Below are positions 18,755 to 26,859 of a DNA stretch of 64,000 bases, piece after piece. The position numbers and the translations under genes are program-made. The notes under the pieces were generated by a model that worked only from the letters and a program-made list of their open reading frames with translations, was not told the DNA's origin and did no database searches. The DNA lies in contig CAWEDK010000036.1 of NCBI GenBank assembly GCA_963807865.1, positions 1-64,000 on the forward strand. Reading direction: 5' to 3'. Numbering within the stretch: position 1 is the stretch's first letter; the number at the start of each line of letters is the position of its first letter. The DNA is from VAZQ01 sp963807865. Lineage in GTDB: Bacteria; Pseudomonadota; Alphaproteobacteria; Rhizobiales; Xanthobacteraceae.

Positions 18755-18900
18755 CGGCGTGCATATGCCGAGGCCGGCGGCCTCATTGGATTGACGGTAA
18801 CGCCGGCTCGTCATCTACGCGACAAAGATTTGCCAATCCGGCCGGCTAATTCGAACTGGTCCTGAACCTCAACACTTCCGGTATCGTCGCCGGGCAAACT
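18755..18900 (+). pseudogene. Remnant of an ABC_sub_bind substrate-binding protein
   Basis: Two short stretches match the C-terminal end of the family seen at 14900 and 52293: YAEAGGLI, then DLPIRPA and FELVLNLNTS, in neighbouring frames. The rest of the gene is missing. This looks like true decay because no longer frame surrounds it. Confidence 0.4.
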
Positions 18901-18977
18901 CCTCGCGCTGGCCCTCGGCGTGATCAGTCATTTGCCAGTGCGAACCCCGCGATCTCCAGACTGCCTCCAGGTTGCGT

Positions 18978-19328
18978 CTACTTTTTATCGCTGCCAATAG
19001 CCGCTATTATGGCTTTACAATTATCACTGAGCTTGGTGAGGGCGTCCCTGATGCAAGCCACTTTTTGAATGCCCTTGACGCTACCGCATTCCTTGGTCAC
19101 GTCCGCGCTGCATGATTTTGCAGCCGCCGCGGCTTCTGCCAGCCTTGTCTTGCACTGTTCAGAAAGGTCTTGGAGATGCTCCTTGAGGCAAGCGGCGATA
19201 CGGCCATTTCCAGGTTCGATGTTGGCGCAGGCTTTCTTGATATCCAACGCGCAGACACGCGATTGAGCCATCGCACTCGACACGAGCAGGAGTGACAGCG
19301 CAACGCAGATCGACAACATTTTCAGCAT
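18978..19328 (-). CDS. Secreted cysteine-rich repeat protein
   Basis: A 116-residue secreted protein. Signal peptide MLKMLSICVALSLLLVSSAMA. Two similar units follow, each with the spacing C...C..(N)I...(R)IAACLKEHLQDLSEQCK, as in the Cys-rich repeat (GLG1-like) family. Six or more cysteines suggest disulfides in the periplasm. A GGGAGAGG ribosome site favours the start at 19328 over an ATG 15 bases upstream. Role unknown. Confidence 0.75.
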   Translation of the reverse strand: MLKMLSICVALSLLLVSSAMAQSRVCALDIKKACANIEPGNGRIAACLKEHLQDLSEQCKTRLAEAAAAAKSCSADVTKECGSVKGIQKVACIRDALTKLSDNCKAIIAAIGSDKK

Positions 19329-19574
19329 ATGGACCTCTCCCATAATCCGATCCTACTCACTTAAGCGGAGCACTTCCATGATATTGGAACTAAATCGGAG
19401 AGATAAAAAGCACTGGGCTACCACCCGCAATGAAGTGAGGGGTGGATTAACGCGCGCCCGGACATCTCAGACTCTAAATCATCCTTCCATTGCCCTGTGT
19501 CCCTTAAGTTGTGTTTGGGGCGCCTATCCGAATAGCCTGCGCCGAGCGAAAATATCGACTTCAAGGAGAGAGCA

Positions 19575-20548
19575 ATGAAAACTTCAGTGGGACTGCTTGC
19601 CGGGCTGTTAGCCCTGGCTGTCGAAATGTCCACCGTGGCACTCGCGCAAACCTATCCCAGCCGGCCGATTCGCATCATCGTGCCTTATCCCGCGGGCGGC
19701 GTACTCGATACCATCACGCGCGCGATCGGCGAGCAGGCCCGGCACTCGCTTGGACAACCCTGGATTATCGAGAACCGGATGGGCGAAGCGGCGCCGTCGG
19801 AATGCAGGCTTGCGCTCAAAGCGCGCCGGACGGTTACACCTTCTGCGCGGTGACCGGCGAAGCACTTTCAGTTACGCCGCATTTCGATCCCAAACTCTAC
19901 GAGCGTTACAAATCGCTTGTACCCGTCTCGCAATTCGTAACGGCACCTGGTGTCGTATATGCCAACCCGCAACTCCAGGCGGGCAACCTGCGCGAAGTGG
20001 TAGCGCTTGCAAAAGCGAAACCGACGGAACTGAACTATTCGTCCTGGGGGCCGGGAACGTCACCGCATCTCTTCTTCGAGTGGCTGAAGAAGACCAACGG
20101 CATCGATATCCTGCACATCCCGCTCAAGGGCTCGAACGATGCCATGAATGAAGTGTTGTCGGGTCGCGTCCAGCTTTCGTATGTAACCGTGGGGTTCGCA
20201 AAGCCGCAGATCGATGCCGGAAAGCTGAAACCGCTTGCGGTCCTTGGCGACCAACGCTCGGACTTGCTCCCGAATACACCCGCGATGACCGAGCTGGGTA
20301 TTAGGTTTCCATACAAGGGCGCATGGTTTGGTTTGCTTGCGCCGCCCGGCACGCAGACCGACTTCCTTGAGAAGATCGCAATGGCCGTGAACGGTGCGGT
20401 CAACAATCCGGAGCTGCGCGCCAAGTTTCTTGACGGACAGGGTTACAAGCCGGTTGGCTCGTCGCCGACGGAGTTCGCCGCAATCGTGAAAAGCGAGTAT
20501 GCTCATGGTGCTGAAATTCTGCGTGTGACCGGCATCAAAGTAGAATGA
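19575..20548 (+). CDS. TTT (Bug-family) solute receptor 2, frameshifted
   Basis: Signal peptide MKTSVGLLAGLLALAVEM...ALA, then QTYPSRPIRIIVPYPAGG, the hallmark mature start of the family. One shift near 19785 in a GC-rich run; after it the frame is clean through FFEWLKKTNGIDILHIPLKG and LLAPPGTQTDFLEK to the stop. About 324 residues when repaired. A GGAGAG ribosome site precedes the ATG. No membrane subunits nearby. Confidence 0.85.
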
Positions 20549-21039
20549 GCGGACGCAAAATTGCTTACCAGTGACGTCGCCTTGAATTTGGAGACCGGCC
20601 GTGACGGCACGGATTTTGGAATCCGGCGCCTAGATTTGACATTTTCGACTTTAAGTTATCCCCTACCGTTGCCTCGTGTTCCTACGTTTGGTGTTTGGGA
20701 TGTCCGCGAGACGGTCCCCGAGCCATACGTGATTTTTTTTCTATTATTTTTTTTAGCGAGGAGCCACCGAGTCCCTTCCCTCCCTGCTACCATCATTTAT
20801 TAATTTTGGAGATCGCGTTTCACGCGCTTGCCCAGTGCCTCGTGTTCCGTGCGTGATGTGTTTGGGATGACCCGTGAGAGGGGTGTATGGCTCAGCAATT
20901 TAATTGCAGGCCCATATCATTCACTGTTGGTTCGCGACCCGCGCGTCGCCAACGCTTGTCCGTCGCCGGCTGTCCCGGACGGAGGGCGTTGTGAATTCGC
21001 CGACGCCACGGCCAGGACTGCGAGGCCGTGGCTTTGGAC
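20549..21039. other. Gene-free region with degenerate repeats
   Basis: No gene recognised. It contains a degenerate 45-base direct repeat (about 20671-20715 and 20837-20882, sharing GCCTCGTGTTCC and GTTTGGGATG), a T-rich tract near 20730-20756, and stem-loop copy 2 at 20884-20918. Confidence 0.5.
20884..20918. repeat. Stem-loop element, copy 2
   Basis: TATGG/CCATA stem around a 21-base loop (20891-20911) matching the loop at 4499-4519 in 17 of 21 positions, including TTTAATTGCAGG. The loop also contains GCAAT/ATTGC, able to form an inner stem. The outer stem is weaker than in copy 1. Confidence 0.5.
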
Positions 21040-22095
21040 TCAGTAAGAGCCAGTTGTCCGCATCTGGCTTGGCGTCTTTCCCGTCCAACGCTTGAACGCG
21101 TGCGTGAACGAGCTCACTTCATGAAAGCCAAGCAGCCACGCGATCTTGGATACATGTAGATTGCGCTCATTGAGGTAACGAACCGCCAGATCGTGGCGCA
21201 GTTGCTGAAGTACTTCAGTAAAGTTTAACCCCTCATCCGACAACTTTCGCTCAAGCGTCCTCTGGCTCATTCCCAGAGTGTGGGCAACATCCCCCACAAG
21301 CACTCTTCCGTGAGGAAGCGCCGACGAGATGGCATTCTCAAGTCTGGTACGCAACTGGCTCATATCATTTCTTCTATCGGCTAGCACCGCCTCGCAATAT
21401 TTCAAGAGGAGGTCATTGAGATAATTGTCAGAATGAATGAGAGGTAGCTCACGTGCGTCAGCGTTCAAGGCAATCTCGTCTTTATCAGCACCGAATTGTA
21501 CTTTCGTTCCGACAAAACGCGTCATGTCGGAGATGTCTCCTGCTCGATGATGAGCGATCGAAAAGTGTTGCGGTACGAGGTGATGCCCCGTCAGTGAGCG
21601 GCAAATTCGTATTACAGCGAACATGCAAAATTCGACTTGATGTCTGTCAGAGTGCCGCGGAACGCTTGAGTAACTCAAACTGATACTGAGCCTGTTTCCC
21701 TCTCGATACTCGAATACCAAAGCCTCGTTTGTGATCTTGCTGTATCGAGCAATCCGCTTCAGTGCCTCACCCAAGGTTTGTGAAGACGCCATGACGTAAT
21801 AAAGCAGCCCGATTTCGCCCAGATCGAAATCGCGAGCTAGCGTGAAGCCAAGGCAGTCATCCTTCAGAGCAATCGCTGCCTAGTCTAAAAGTGTAATCTG
21901 GCTTCGCACACTTAACCGCACTTCCGGGTCGGCAATCAGCTCCGGCGTCAGTCCAGCTCGCTTAAGAAGGGGCGCAACCGGCACGCCGGCGCTTTTGAGG
22001 CGCGCGATAGCCAGGCGCGAAAGGCCCCCTTGCGCCGTCGCGATTGAAGACAAGTCCCGTCCCGGAGTCACGGCCGAAGCGGTGCCATTGCTCAT
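21040..22095 (-). pseudogene. AraC-family regulator split by an in-frame amber codon
   Basis: A 351-codon AraC regulator of the type with an N-terminal AraC-binding domain and a C-terminal double helix-turn-helix. The N-terminal part (22095-21883) reads SNGTASAVTPGRDLSSIATA through VRLSVRSQITLLD, then TAG at 21880-21882. The same frame continues AAIALKDDCLGFTLARDFDL and ends with the DNA-binding domain (TLERKLSDEGLNFTEVLQQL, WLLGFHEVSSFTHAFKRWTG). One C-to-T change (CAG to TAG) would explain it, unlike the indels elsewhere. It reads leftward toward receptor 2, which it may once have controlled. Confidence 0.75.
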
Positions 22096-22247
22096 TTTCG
22101 ACCCTCCGGCAGGGGCAAACGAGCAAGTTTTTGGCGAAGAGTAACAAGTCCGCAGACAGGGATCAAAGCGACTAAGAAGCAGTCCGCCAACAGAAGCGGT
22201 ATCCGTCGCCCTTGTGCGTGTTGCCCGAAGACGAATTCCACAAAGCC

Positions 22248-22439
22248 ATGACGCTCCCGGAAGCCAAATCGATCGCGCGCCATCTCGGGCTCACTCTGCG
22301 CCAGGTGCGCTCTGGCGCGTATCGAGTGAATTTCCGCAATGGAAACGAAACGACGGCGTACTACACGGACGATCTCGAAGATGCCGTCAAATCCGCGGTT
22401 GAGATGGCCCGTACCCGAGGTGTTGAGCGCCGTGCCTAG
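22248..22439 (+). CDS. Small hypothetical protein, 63 residues
   Basis: Starts MTLPEAKSIARHLGLTLRQV and continues RSGAYRVNFRNGNETTAYY, then DDLEDAVKSAVEMAR. A compact alpha-beta fold with a helical end is likely. I recall similar proteins from Bradyrhizobium islands without a function. An in-frame ATG at 22212 would add 12 residues. Confidence 0.6.
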   Translation: MTLPEAKSIARHLGLTLRQVRSGAYRVNFRNGNETTAYYTDDLEDAVKSAVEMARTRGVERRA

Positions 22440-22475
22440 CATATCTGCGATCCCGCCGCGTAGAAAGGCCGCCAT

Positions 22476-22577
22476 ATGACGATATTTAAGCAAGCCGCGT
22501 TTTCGCTCGCATACGCGATCATCACTGTTGCCGTTGCTGAATTCGCTCTGTGGATTTGGAGCGGGACGGGCGGGTAG
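22476..22577 (+). CDS. Very small membrane protein, 33 residues
   Basis: MTIFKQAAFSLAYAIITVAV followed by AEFALWIWSGTGG: a single TM segment. An AGAAAGG site precedes the ATG. Too short for a family assignment. Confidence 0.4.
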   Translation: MTIFKQAAFSLAYAIITVAVAEFALWIWSGTGG

Positions 22578-23041
22578 CCGCGCGGCACCGACGTGAAGTG
22601 TGAGGCGGAATAGGACTGGGGCCGATGACGTCTTTTGCCTCTCAAGCGTGTCCATGAGCCGCCTGTGCGCGTATTCATCCAGCGACGGGGTCGAGGGCGG
22701 GCTGAATGCGGCGCTGATGCGACCGCGATACGACCCGCGTTGACAGTCCTCAACGTGCCGATTGGTGCCACTGGCCTTCGGTATGGCCGTTGTTCACGTT
22801 CGCTGTCGACTTAGGCGCACGGAACCGCGATTTGGCCCGCCCGAACGTGCCCATCATGCGCAGCACGCTTCAATCAAAACGCGGTAGCCGAGCGTCACGA
22901 CGGCTTCAACGTCGCCGTTTCGACACGCATGGTCAAGGGCATAGAAGTGACTTCTGCCCACACGGCGAGGGAAGGGCGTGGGCTGGGTTAAATTGGCGAA
23001 AGCACGAGGATTGAGGATGGAGGATGGAGGGCAGAGACATG
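22578..23041. other. No supported gene
   Basis: Frames are open on both strands but none shows a convincing start or protein motif. The minus strand near 22855-22950 reads ALDHACRNGDVEAVVTLGYR, which looks coding-like but cannot be extended. Confidence 0.4.
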
Positions 23042-23169
23042 CTGATCCACCTACACCTACACCCCCTCTGATCCACGTGGATCGGGCGATCTTCCTTCTA
23101 GTAGAGTTCCAGTACTTATTGTTCTGATCCACGTGGATCAGATGGATCAGATGGATCAAGTGGATCAGT
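23042..23169. repeat. GATCCACGTGGATC palindromes and TGGATCAGA tandem repeats
   Basis: GATCCACGTGGATC occurs at 23070-23083 and, within the perfect 18-bp palindrome CTGATCCACGTGGATCAG, at 23124-23141. A half site lies at 23042-23050. Four tandem 9-mers (TGGATCAGA twice, TGGATCAAG, TGGATCAGT) run from 23134 to 23169 and overlap the second palindrome. The cluster ends 20 bases before the ATG at 23190, as an operator or iteron array would. Confidence 0.65.
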
Positions 23170-23189
23170 GAAGAAAGGGAATAAGAGCT

Positions 23190-23555
23190 ATGGTCGGGCC
23201 TGTTTTTGCTCAGCTTGATCCGAACGAGAGGCCGGCTGACCCTGAGCCGATGCTAGCTTCAGGCAGCGCTCTTGAATTCCTGAAGTCAATCTATTGCAAT
23301 CCAACGGTGCCGCTGCCCGTAAGAATGAAAGCGGCCATCGAAGCCCTGCCATTCGAATGCCCGTAGCTGTCCGCCACCGCTTTCGTGCCGGTTAGGGACT
23401 TCGCAACGTTGTTGGAGGAACGGGTGAATCGGGTGAAGGCTGTTGAGGCTGGCGAGACGTTCAAGCCCAAAGTGATTGAGGCAACCCCCAATTCCTATCC
23501 CGCCGACGGTTTCGGATCGAAGCTATCAGACGGCATAGTCGGCGGTTGTGCTTAA
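23190..23555 (+). CDS. Phage-like hypothetical protein, frameshifted
   Basis: Begins MVGPVFAQLDPNERPADPEP, continues ALEFLKSIYCNPTVPLPV and RMKAAIEALPFECP, then shifts near 23366. The second part reads SATAFVPVRDFATLLEERVN. About 120 residues when repaired. I recall the FL..VY.NP..PL..RMRAA.EALPFE pattern from small genes beside phage packaging genes, possibly terminase-related; that link is tentative. A GAAAGGGA site precedes the ATG. Confidence 0.5.
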
Positions 23556-23610
23556 ACCGTTGGCGTAGCTCAATTGGCACCCGGTGGTTCGAATTTTCGC
23601 TAAGCGGTTT
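23554..23610 (+). other. tRNA-like sequence lacking the anticodon arm
   Basis: GGCGTAGCTCAATTGGCA (23562-23579) matches a tRNA D-arm, especially tRNA-Trp, and GGTTCGAATTT (23586-23596) matches a T-loop box, but only six bases separate them, so the anticodon arm is absent. The ends can pair: AAACCG with CGGTTT, and TTGGCG with CGCTAA (one wobble). Either a decayed tRNA or a minimal tRNA-like structure. It begins on the stop codon of the preceding gene. Confidence 0.4.
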
Positions 23611-23678
23611 ACGGACACTTTGCAAATTGGGGCAAGCATCGTCGTGTTCATCCGGGATCAACATGGTGGAAGGGCGAC

Positions 23679-23930
23679 ATGCGGAACCTCCGGAGCAAAC
23701 AGCGTTACACGGAACTAAAACTCACAAAGGGCCTGCTTGCATCTTATCGCGATGATATTGTGACTGCGCGCCTGTTGCTCGCTTCCGAGAACTACAGCAC
23801 GGTTGAGCAGCAAGCGGAGCTGTGGCAACTCATCGATAACGGTGAATTGTTTCTGAAGGTGCTTGCTGAGGATTACGAGTGGCAGCTTGAGCAGATTGAC
23901 CGCGAGCTGGAATTGGAGCTACAGCGCTAA
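23679..23930 (+). CDS. Hypothetical helical protein, 83 residues
   Basis: MRNLRSKQRYTELKLTKGLL then almost wholly helical, with an acidic end (DYEWQLEQIDRELELELQR). No TM segment or signal. Family not recognised. Lies in the phage-like part of the island. Confidence 0.5.
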   Translation: MRNLRSKQRYTELKLTKGLLASYRDDIVTARLLLASENYSTVEQQAELWQLIDNGELFLKVLAEDYEWQLEQIDRELELELQR

Positions 23931-24085
23931 ATCGCTGATGATAGCTTGCGATGTTGCAAAAAACTCGTCACTCCCTCGCGCGGCGCAGGCCGAGTGCGAC
24001 CATTCGTCAGCTCGTACTGCCTTGACTACCCGCGTACTAACGGCCGTTCACGAACATTTTGAGCAGCGCTGGAGTTGGCTTAGAG

Positions 24086-24214
24086 ATGAAGCCCTTCATC
24101 ACAGTGGTATTCGTGATCACGTTCGCCTTCTTTGCTGACCTTTTATTCAACAGCGGCAAATATTCCATAGAATCTGGCATCGTAGCCGCTAACCTGTTTC
24201 ATTTCTTCAAGTAG
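24086..24214 (+). CDS. Small membrane protein, 42 residues
   Basis: MKPFITVVFVITFAFFADLL is a TM helix, followed by FNSGKYSIESGIVAANLFHF. Similar 40-residue proteins are frequent in Bradyrhizobium; no role known. Confidence 0.5.
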   Translation: MKPFITVVFVITFAFFADLLFNSGKYSIESGIVAANLFHFFK

Positions 24215-24268
24215 CGGCTACCAGCGCCTCACCGGGTCGCCGCTTCCACAATGACCCGCCGCGAACGC

Positions 24269-24526
24269 TCACGTTGCGCCGTCAGTGCTTTCATCACGAA
24301 AGAAGCCAAGAACGAAAACGCGGATGGCAGATGATAAATTGCTGTTCTGCCGTCCGCTATCGATGCTTTCAATCAGCTTGGATATCGTCGTTCCTTGGAC
24401 AGCCGCAATTTCCCGTAAGCAGGTCCAGAACTGTGGCTCAATGCTGACACTCGTCTTATGGCCACCGATTACAACCGAACGCTTGGCGACTAACGACGTT
24501 CTGGACTGTTTGTTTCGCTCGCTCAC
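24269..24526 (-). CDS. Ribbon-helix-helix DNA-binding protein
   Basis: An 85-residue protein with the pattern of a single RHH domain (RHH_4 type): a beta strand KTSVSIEPQFWTCLREIAAV, then TTISKLIESIDSGRQNSNLS and AIRVFVLGFF. Such proteins dimerise and bind operator DNA. It is near the truncated resolvase and may regulate island genes. No palindromic site is obvious at its own promoter. Confidence 0.75.
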   Translation of the reverse strand: MSERNKQSRTSLVAKRSVVIGGHKTSVSIEPQFWTCLREIAAVQGTTISKLIESIDSGRQNSNLSSAIRVFVLGFFRDESTDGAT

Positions 24527-24568
24527 CTGATCCCCACCAGCTTAGTTCCCCGCAAGAATATGATGCCT

Positions 24569-25064
24569 CTATAGTCGGGAAATTGTCGAGTGGCTTACGT
24601 TGTAGCTGCGGCCGATCTCAGCCAACGCCTCCCCAGCCTCTTTCCGTGCCTTGGCCTCCTGCGATTTGATGCCGAGTTAGCTTGGGCTTCCGGCCGAACC
24701 TGATCCCCCTGGCCATCGCCCGCTTGCGCCCTTCATCCGTCCTGGCCCTGATCAGCTCACGTTCGAACTCCGCCAGCCCGCCAAGCACCGTCAACATTAG
24801 CCGCCCGTGAGGGTTGCTTGTGTCGGCCCAAGTATCGGCGATCGATCGAAATCCCGCGCCCTTGCGGCTGACCGTGTCGAGGACGTTCAGCAAATCACGG
24901 GTGCTGCGGGCTAACCGATCCAACCGTATCACTAGCAACACATCGCCGGACTGCAGCGCATCGATCGCCTTCGCCAACTGCTTCCGATCCGTCTGAGCTC
25001 CGGACACCTTCTCAGCGAACACCATCTCAGCTTCTGCAACGGCTATCCAGCGATTTAAAAGCAA
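24569..25064 (-). pseudogene. Serine resolvase, N-terminally truncated and frameshifted
   Basis: A relative of the resolvase at 7271. It retains VFAEKVSGAQTDRKQL, RLDRLARSTRDLLNVLD and LTVLGGLAEFERELI, and after one extra G near 24652 the helix-turn-helix tail EALAEIGRSYNVSHSTISRL. The first 30 or so residues, including the nucleophilic Ser of the YARVST motif, are replaced by unrelated sequence (LLNRWIAVAEAE). Without the catalytic serine it cannot recombine DNA, whatever the status of the indel. Confidence 0.8.
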
Positions 25065-25248
25065 AGACTGTGCATAGCTTGAGTACCCCTATTGCACGGC
25101 ACCCACCCCCACCCCCAAAATCTCAAACCTCGCGGCGACGCACACCTCCTGCGCATATTTTGTGAAGAAAATCGAAGCCTTTTGCATGCTTTGGAATTGA
25201 CAAGTTGTGTTCTCGTTTAATACCGACTAGAGCGGACAGGAGTTGCCT

Positions 25249-25516
25249 ATGACGAACGTCGATGCGGAACTTGAATTCTCCCCGCTCTCAGGAAGCGTTA
25301 CTCATGACGGCGTCACCCTGCCGGTACGAATTCAAAGAATTTTGCAGGCGAGAATGGTCACTTGAAGTGATTGACGAGGACGGCGTCCCTACCGTCTGGA
25401 GAAATGCTTTCGCTACCGATAAGGACGCACTCGACGAATACCGTCGGACAGTTGGCATGTGGAAGGTGTTTACGCGTTTCTCGCTTCGGCCGACTGGAGA
25501 GTTAATCGCCACTTGA
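25249..25516 (+). CDS. Small hypothetical protein, frameshifted
   Basis: An AGGAG site precedes the ATG at 25249 (MTNVDAELEFSPLSGSVTHD). The frame is lost near 25350 and resumes as WSLEVIDEDGVPTVWRNAFA and TDKDALDEYRRTV. About 88 residues, matching a small family common in Bradyrhizobium islands (E.EFSPL...W.LEVVDED...VW...FATD). Function unknown. Confidence 0.55.
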
Positions 25517-25734
25517 ATTGACGGCGAAAGAGCGCGGTGCCGTACACATGGATGTTAAGCGCTATTTAAGATTAATTTTAGCAAAGCTTGGACGTGATCC
25601 CATCAACTAGGCAGAGTGATCGGCGGCGATCCCCTGTTGGCTTGCCCTGTTGACTGGTGGGATTGCTAAGCCCCAGCACGAATTTGCAGGGGATGCAGTT
25701 GGATCGGGGATATCAAACCAACTGCAGGGAGGGG

Positions 25735-25762
25735 AGCCCCGGCTCTTGCGCTGGCCGGGGCT
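25735..25762. terminator. Strong hairpin terminator
   Basis: AGCCCCGGC (25735-25743) pairs with GCCGGGGCT (25754-25762), a 9-bp perfect stem with a 10-base loop followed by TCTTCC. Confidence 0.65.
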
Positions 25763-25886
25763 TCTTCCATGATGACTTGGGGCTGCACATTGCGAAACAT
25801 TAATCGGCCGCAAGCGACGGTAACTCGGGGTGCTAATAATGGTCGTCTCGCGAAATTGCGGGGCCTTAGACTTGGAGGGTCGTGCA

Positions 25887-26069
25887 ATGTCCAAGCCGCT
25901 GTACCGCTGCGATCATTGCGCCGGCAAGTTCGGTCTCGTGTCTCATTCACATTTCGGCCGGCGCTTCTGTCGCAAAGCCTGCAAACAGAAGTTCGCCGCG
26001 AAAAGGGCGAGGGAGCGTGACGACCTAGTTGCATGGTTGAGTGGGTTCGCTCCTCTGACGAGCCGCTAG
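25887..26069 (+). CDS. Small zinc-ribbon-like protein, 60 residues
   Basis: Opens MSKPLYRCDHCAGKFG and continues HFGRRFCRKACKQKF, giving a CxxC...CxxxC arrangement that probably binds zinc. The tail is helical and basic (AAKRARERDDLVAW). The start at 25887 is chosen because the motif follows it directly. Could bind nucleic acid; not assigned to a named family. Confidence 0.6.
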   Translation: MSKPLYRCDHCAGKFGLVSHSHFGRRFCRKACKQKFAAKRARERDDLVAWLSGFAPLTSR

Positions 26070-26101
26070 CGATCAACTCTACCACTAATATCTGCCCGTT
26101 C

Positions 26102-26300
26102 CTAAGTTATCGGGGCGGGTTGGACTGCCACCAAATCCGCAACCAGGTTTTGATGTGCTGGTGGACGTTTGAAGTTAAGGCGCTCGATTGCCTCACGCAC
26201 TTGCTTCGCTCGCATGCGACCTCCGGGGAACCGTTCATTGGCGTTCGCTATTGCGTCTGGCAATCCCACAAAGGAAAGCAGCGACGAATTAACATTTGAG
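26102..26300 (-). CDS. Fragment of a hypothetical protein
   Basis: A minus-strand frame with coding-like sequence VGLPDAIANANERFPGGRMR and VREAIERLNFKRPPAHQNLV ending at TAG 26102-26104. No start codon is in frame upstream, so the front is missing or shifted (a neighbouring frame near 26330 reads RWLKYQTTKSEGREFG). Confidence 0.35.
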
Positions 26301-26598
26301 CCGAATAGAAGCTTCTCACGCCCCGAACTCCCGACCCTCAGATTTCGTGGTCTGGTACTTCAGCCAGCGGCGAGCTAATCGCCGCGTGAACGTGTTGCCG
26401 CTATAGCCTTCGATTTGTGTTTTCTTTGATTAACACAACAGTGCCAACGGTAACTCAACGATCCCTACGTCACAGGGCGGCTAAAGAGGCCCTCCAACTA
26501 CGACACCCTCGCACTTGCGCCCCGGGCGCTTCGAGCGGCAGCACCGCCCGCGCGATCATCGCGCCACCCACGCGATGGCGAACGTCAAGAGAACGGAT

Positions 26599-26617
26599 TG
26601 GTCACCAAAATGGTCGC
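26599..26617. repeat. 19-bp direct repeat, right copy (candidate attachment site)
   Basis: Identical to 55-73. Here it continues into a perfect palindrome, TGGTCGCG and CGCGACCA (26611-26618 and 26622-26629, loop AAC). It lies about 120 bases inside the tRNA-Ser fragment, at the change from accessory to metabolic genes. Confidence 0.55.
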
Positions 26618-26735
26618 GAACACGCGACCATGGGTCGGGATTGAACGGCACGCCACGACACGCGCCGCCATAATTCCCAATACAAATCAACACTTGGAGG
26701 GACAGAACAAAACGGGTCGGGACGACCGCCAACAA

Positions 26736-26775
26736 ATTTCGAGTGCGGTGCTTTCAACCACTCAGCCACCTCTCC
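26736..26775 (-). tRNA. tRNA-Ser (anticodon CGA) 5' half only
   Basis: From 26775 leftward the sequence is GGAGAGGTGGCTGAGTGGTT, then the D-arm end and the anticodon loop CTCGAAA (anticodon CGA). The match stops one base after that loop: no TGCGG to close the anticodon stem, no variable arm, no T-arm and no CCTCTCC acceptor strand follows. The break within the anticodon arm, facing the island, is a typical scar of integrase activity at a tRNA gene. Confidence 0.7.
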
Positions 26776-26859
26776 GTGGCCGCAAGGGGACGTGGAACGT
26801 CCCCCGCCGGTCGCCCGCTATGTAACGAACAGCATGCGCCGAGACAAGGGCGGGCGGCG

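Noticed and set aside
23042..23169. CRISPR array
   Set aside because: The 9-bp repeats are contiguous without spacers and no cas genes are present anywhere in the window.
2905..25064. A hidden defence system or toxin-antitoxin pair in the island
   Set aside because: I looked for nuclease, methyltransferase, reverse transcriptase, TIR, Sir2 and toxin motifs next to the RHH protein and small genes and found none convincing.
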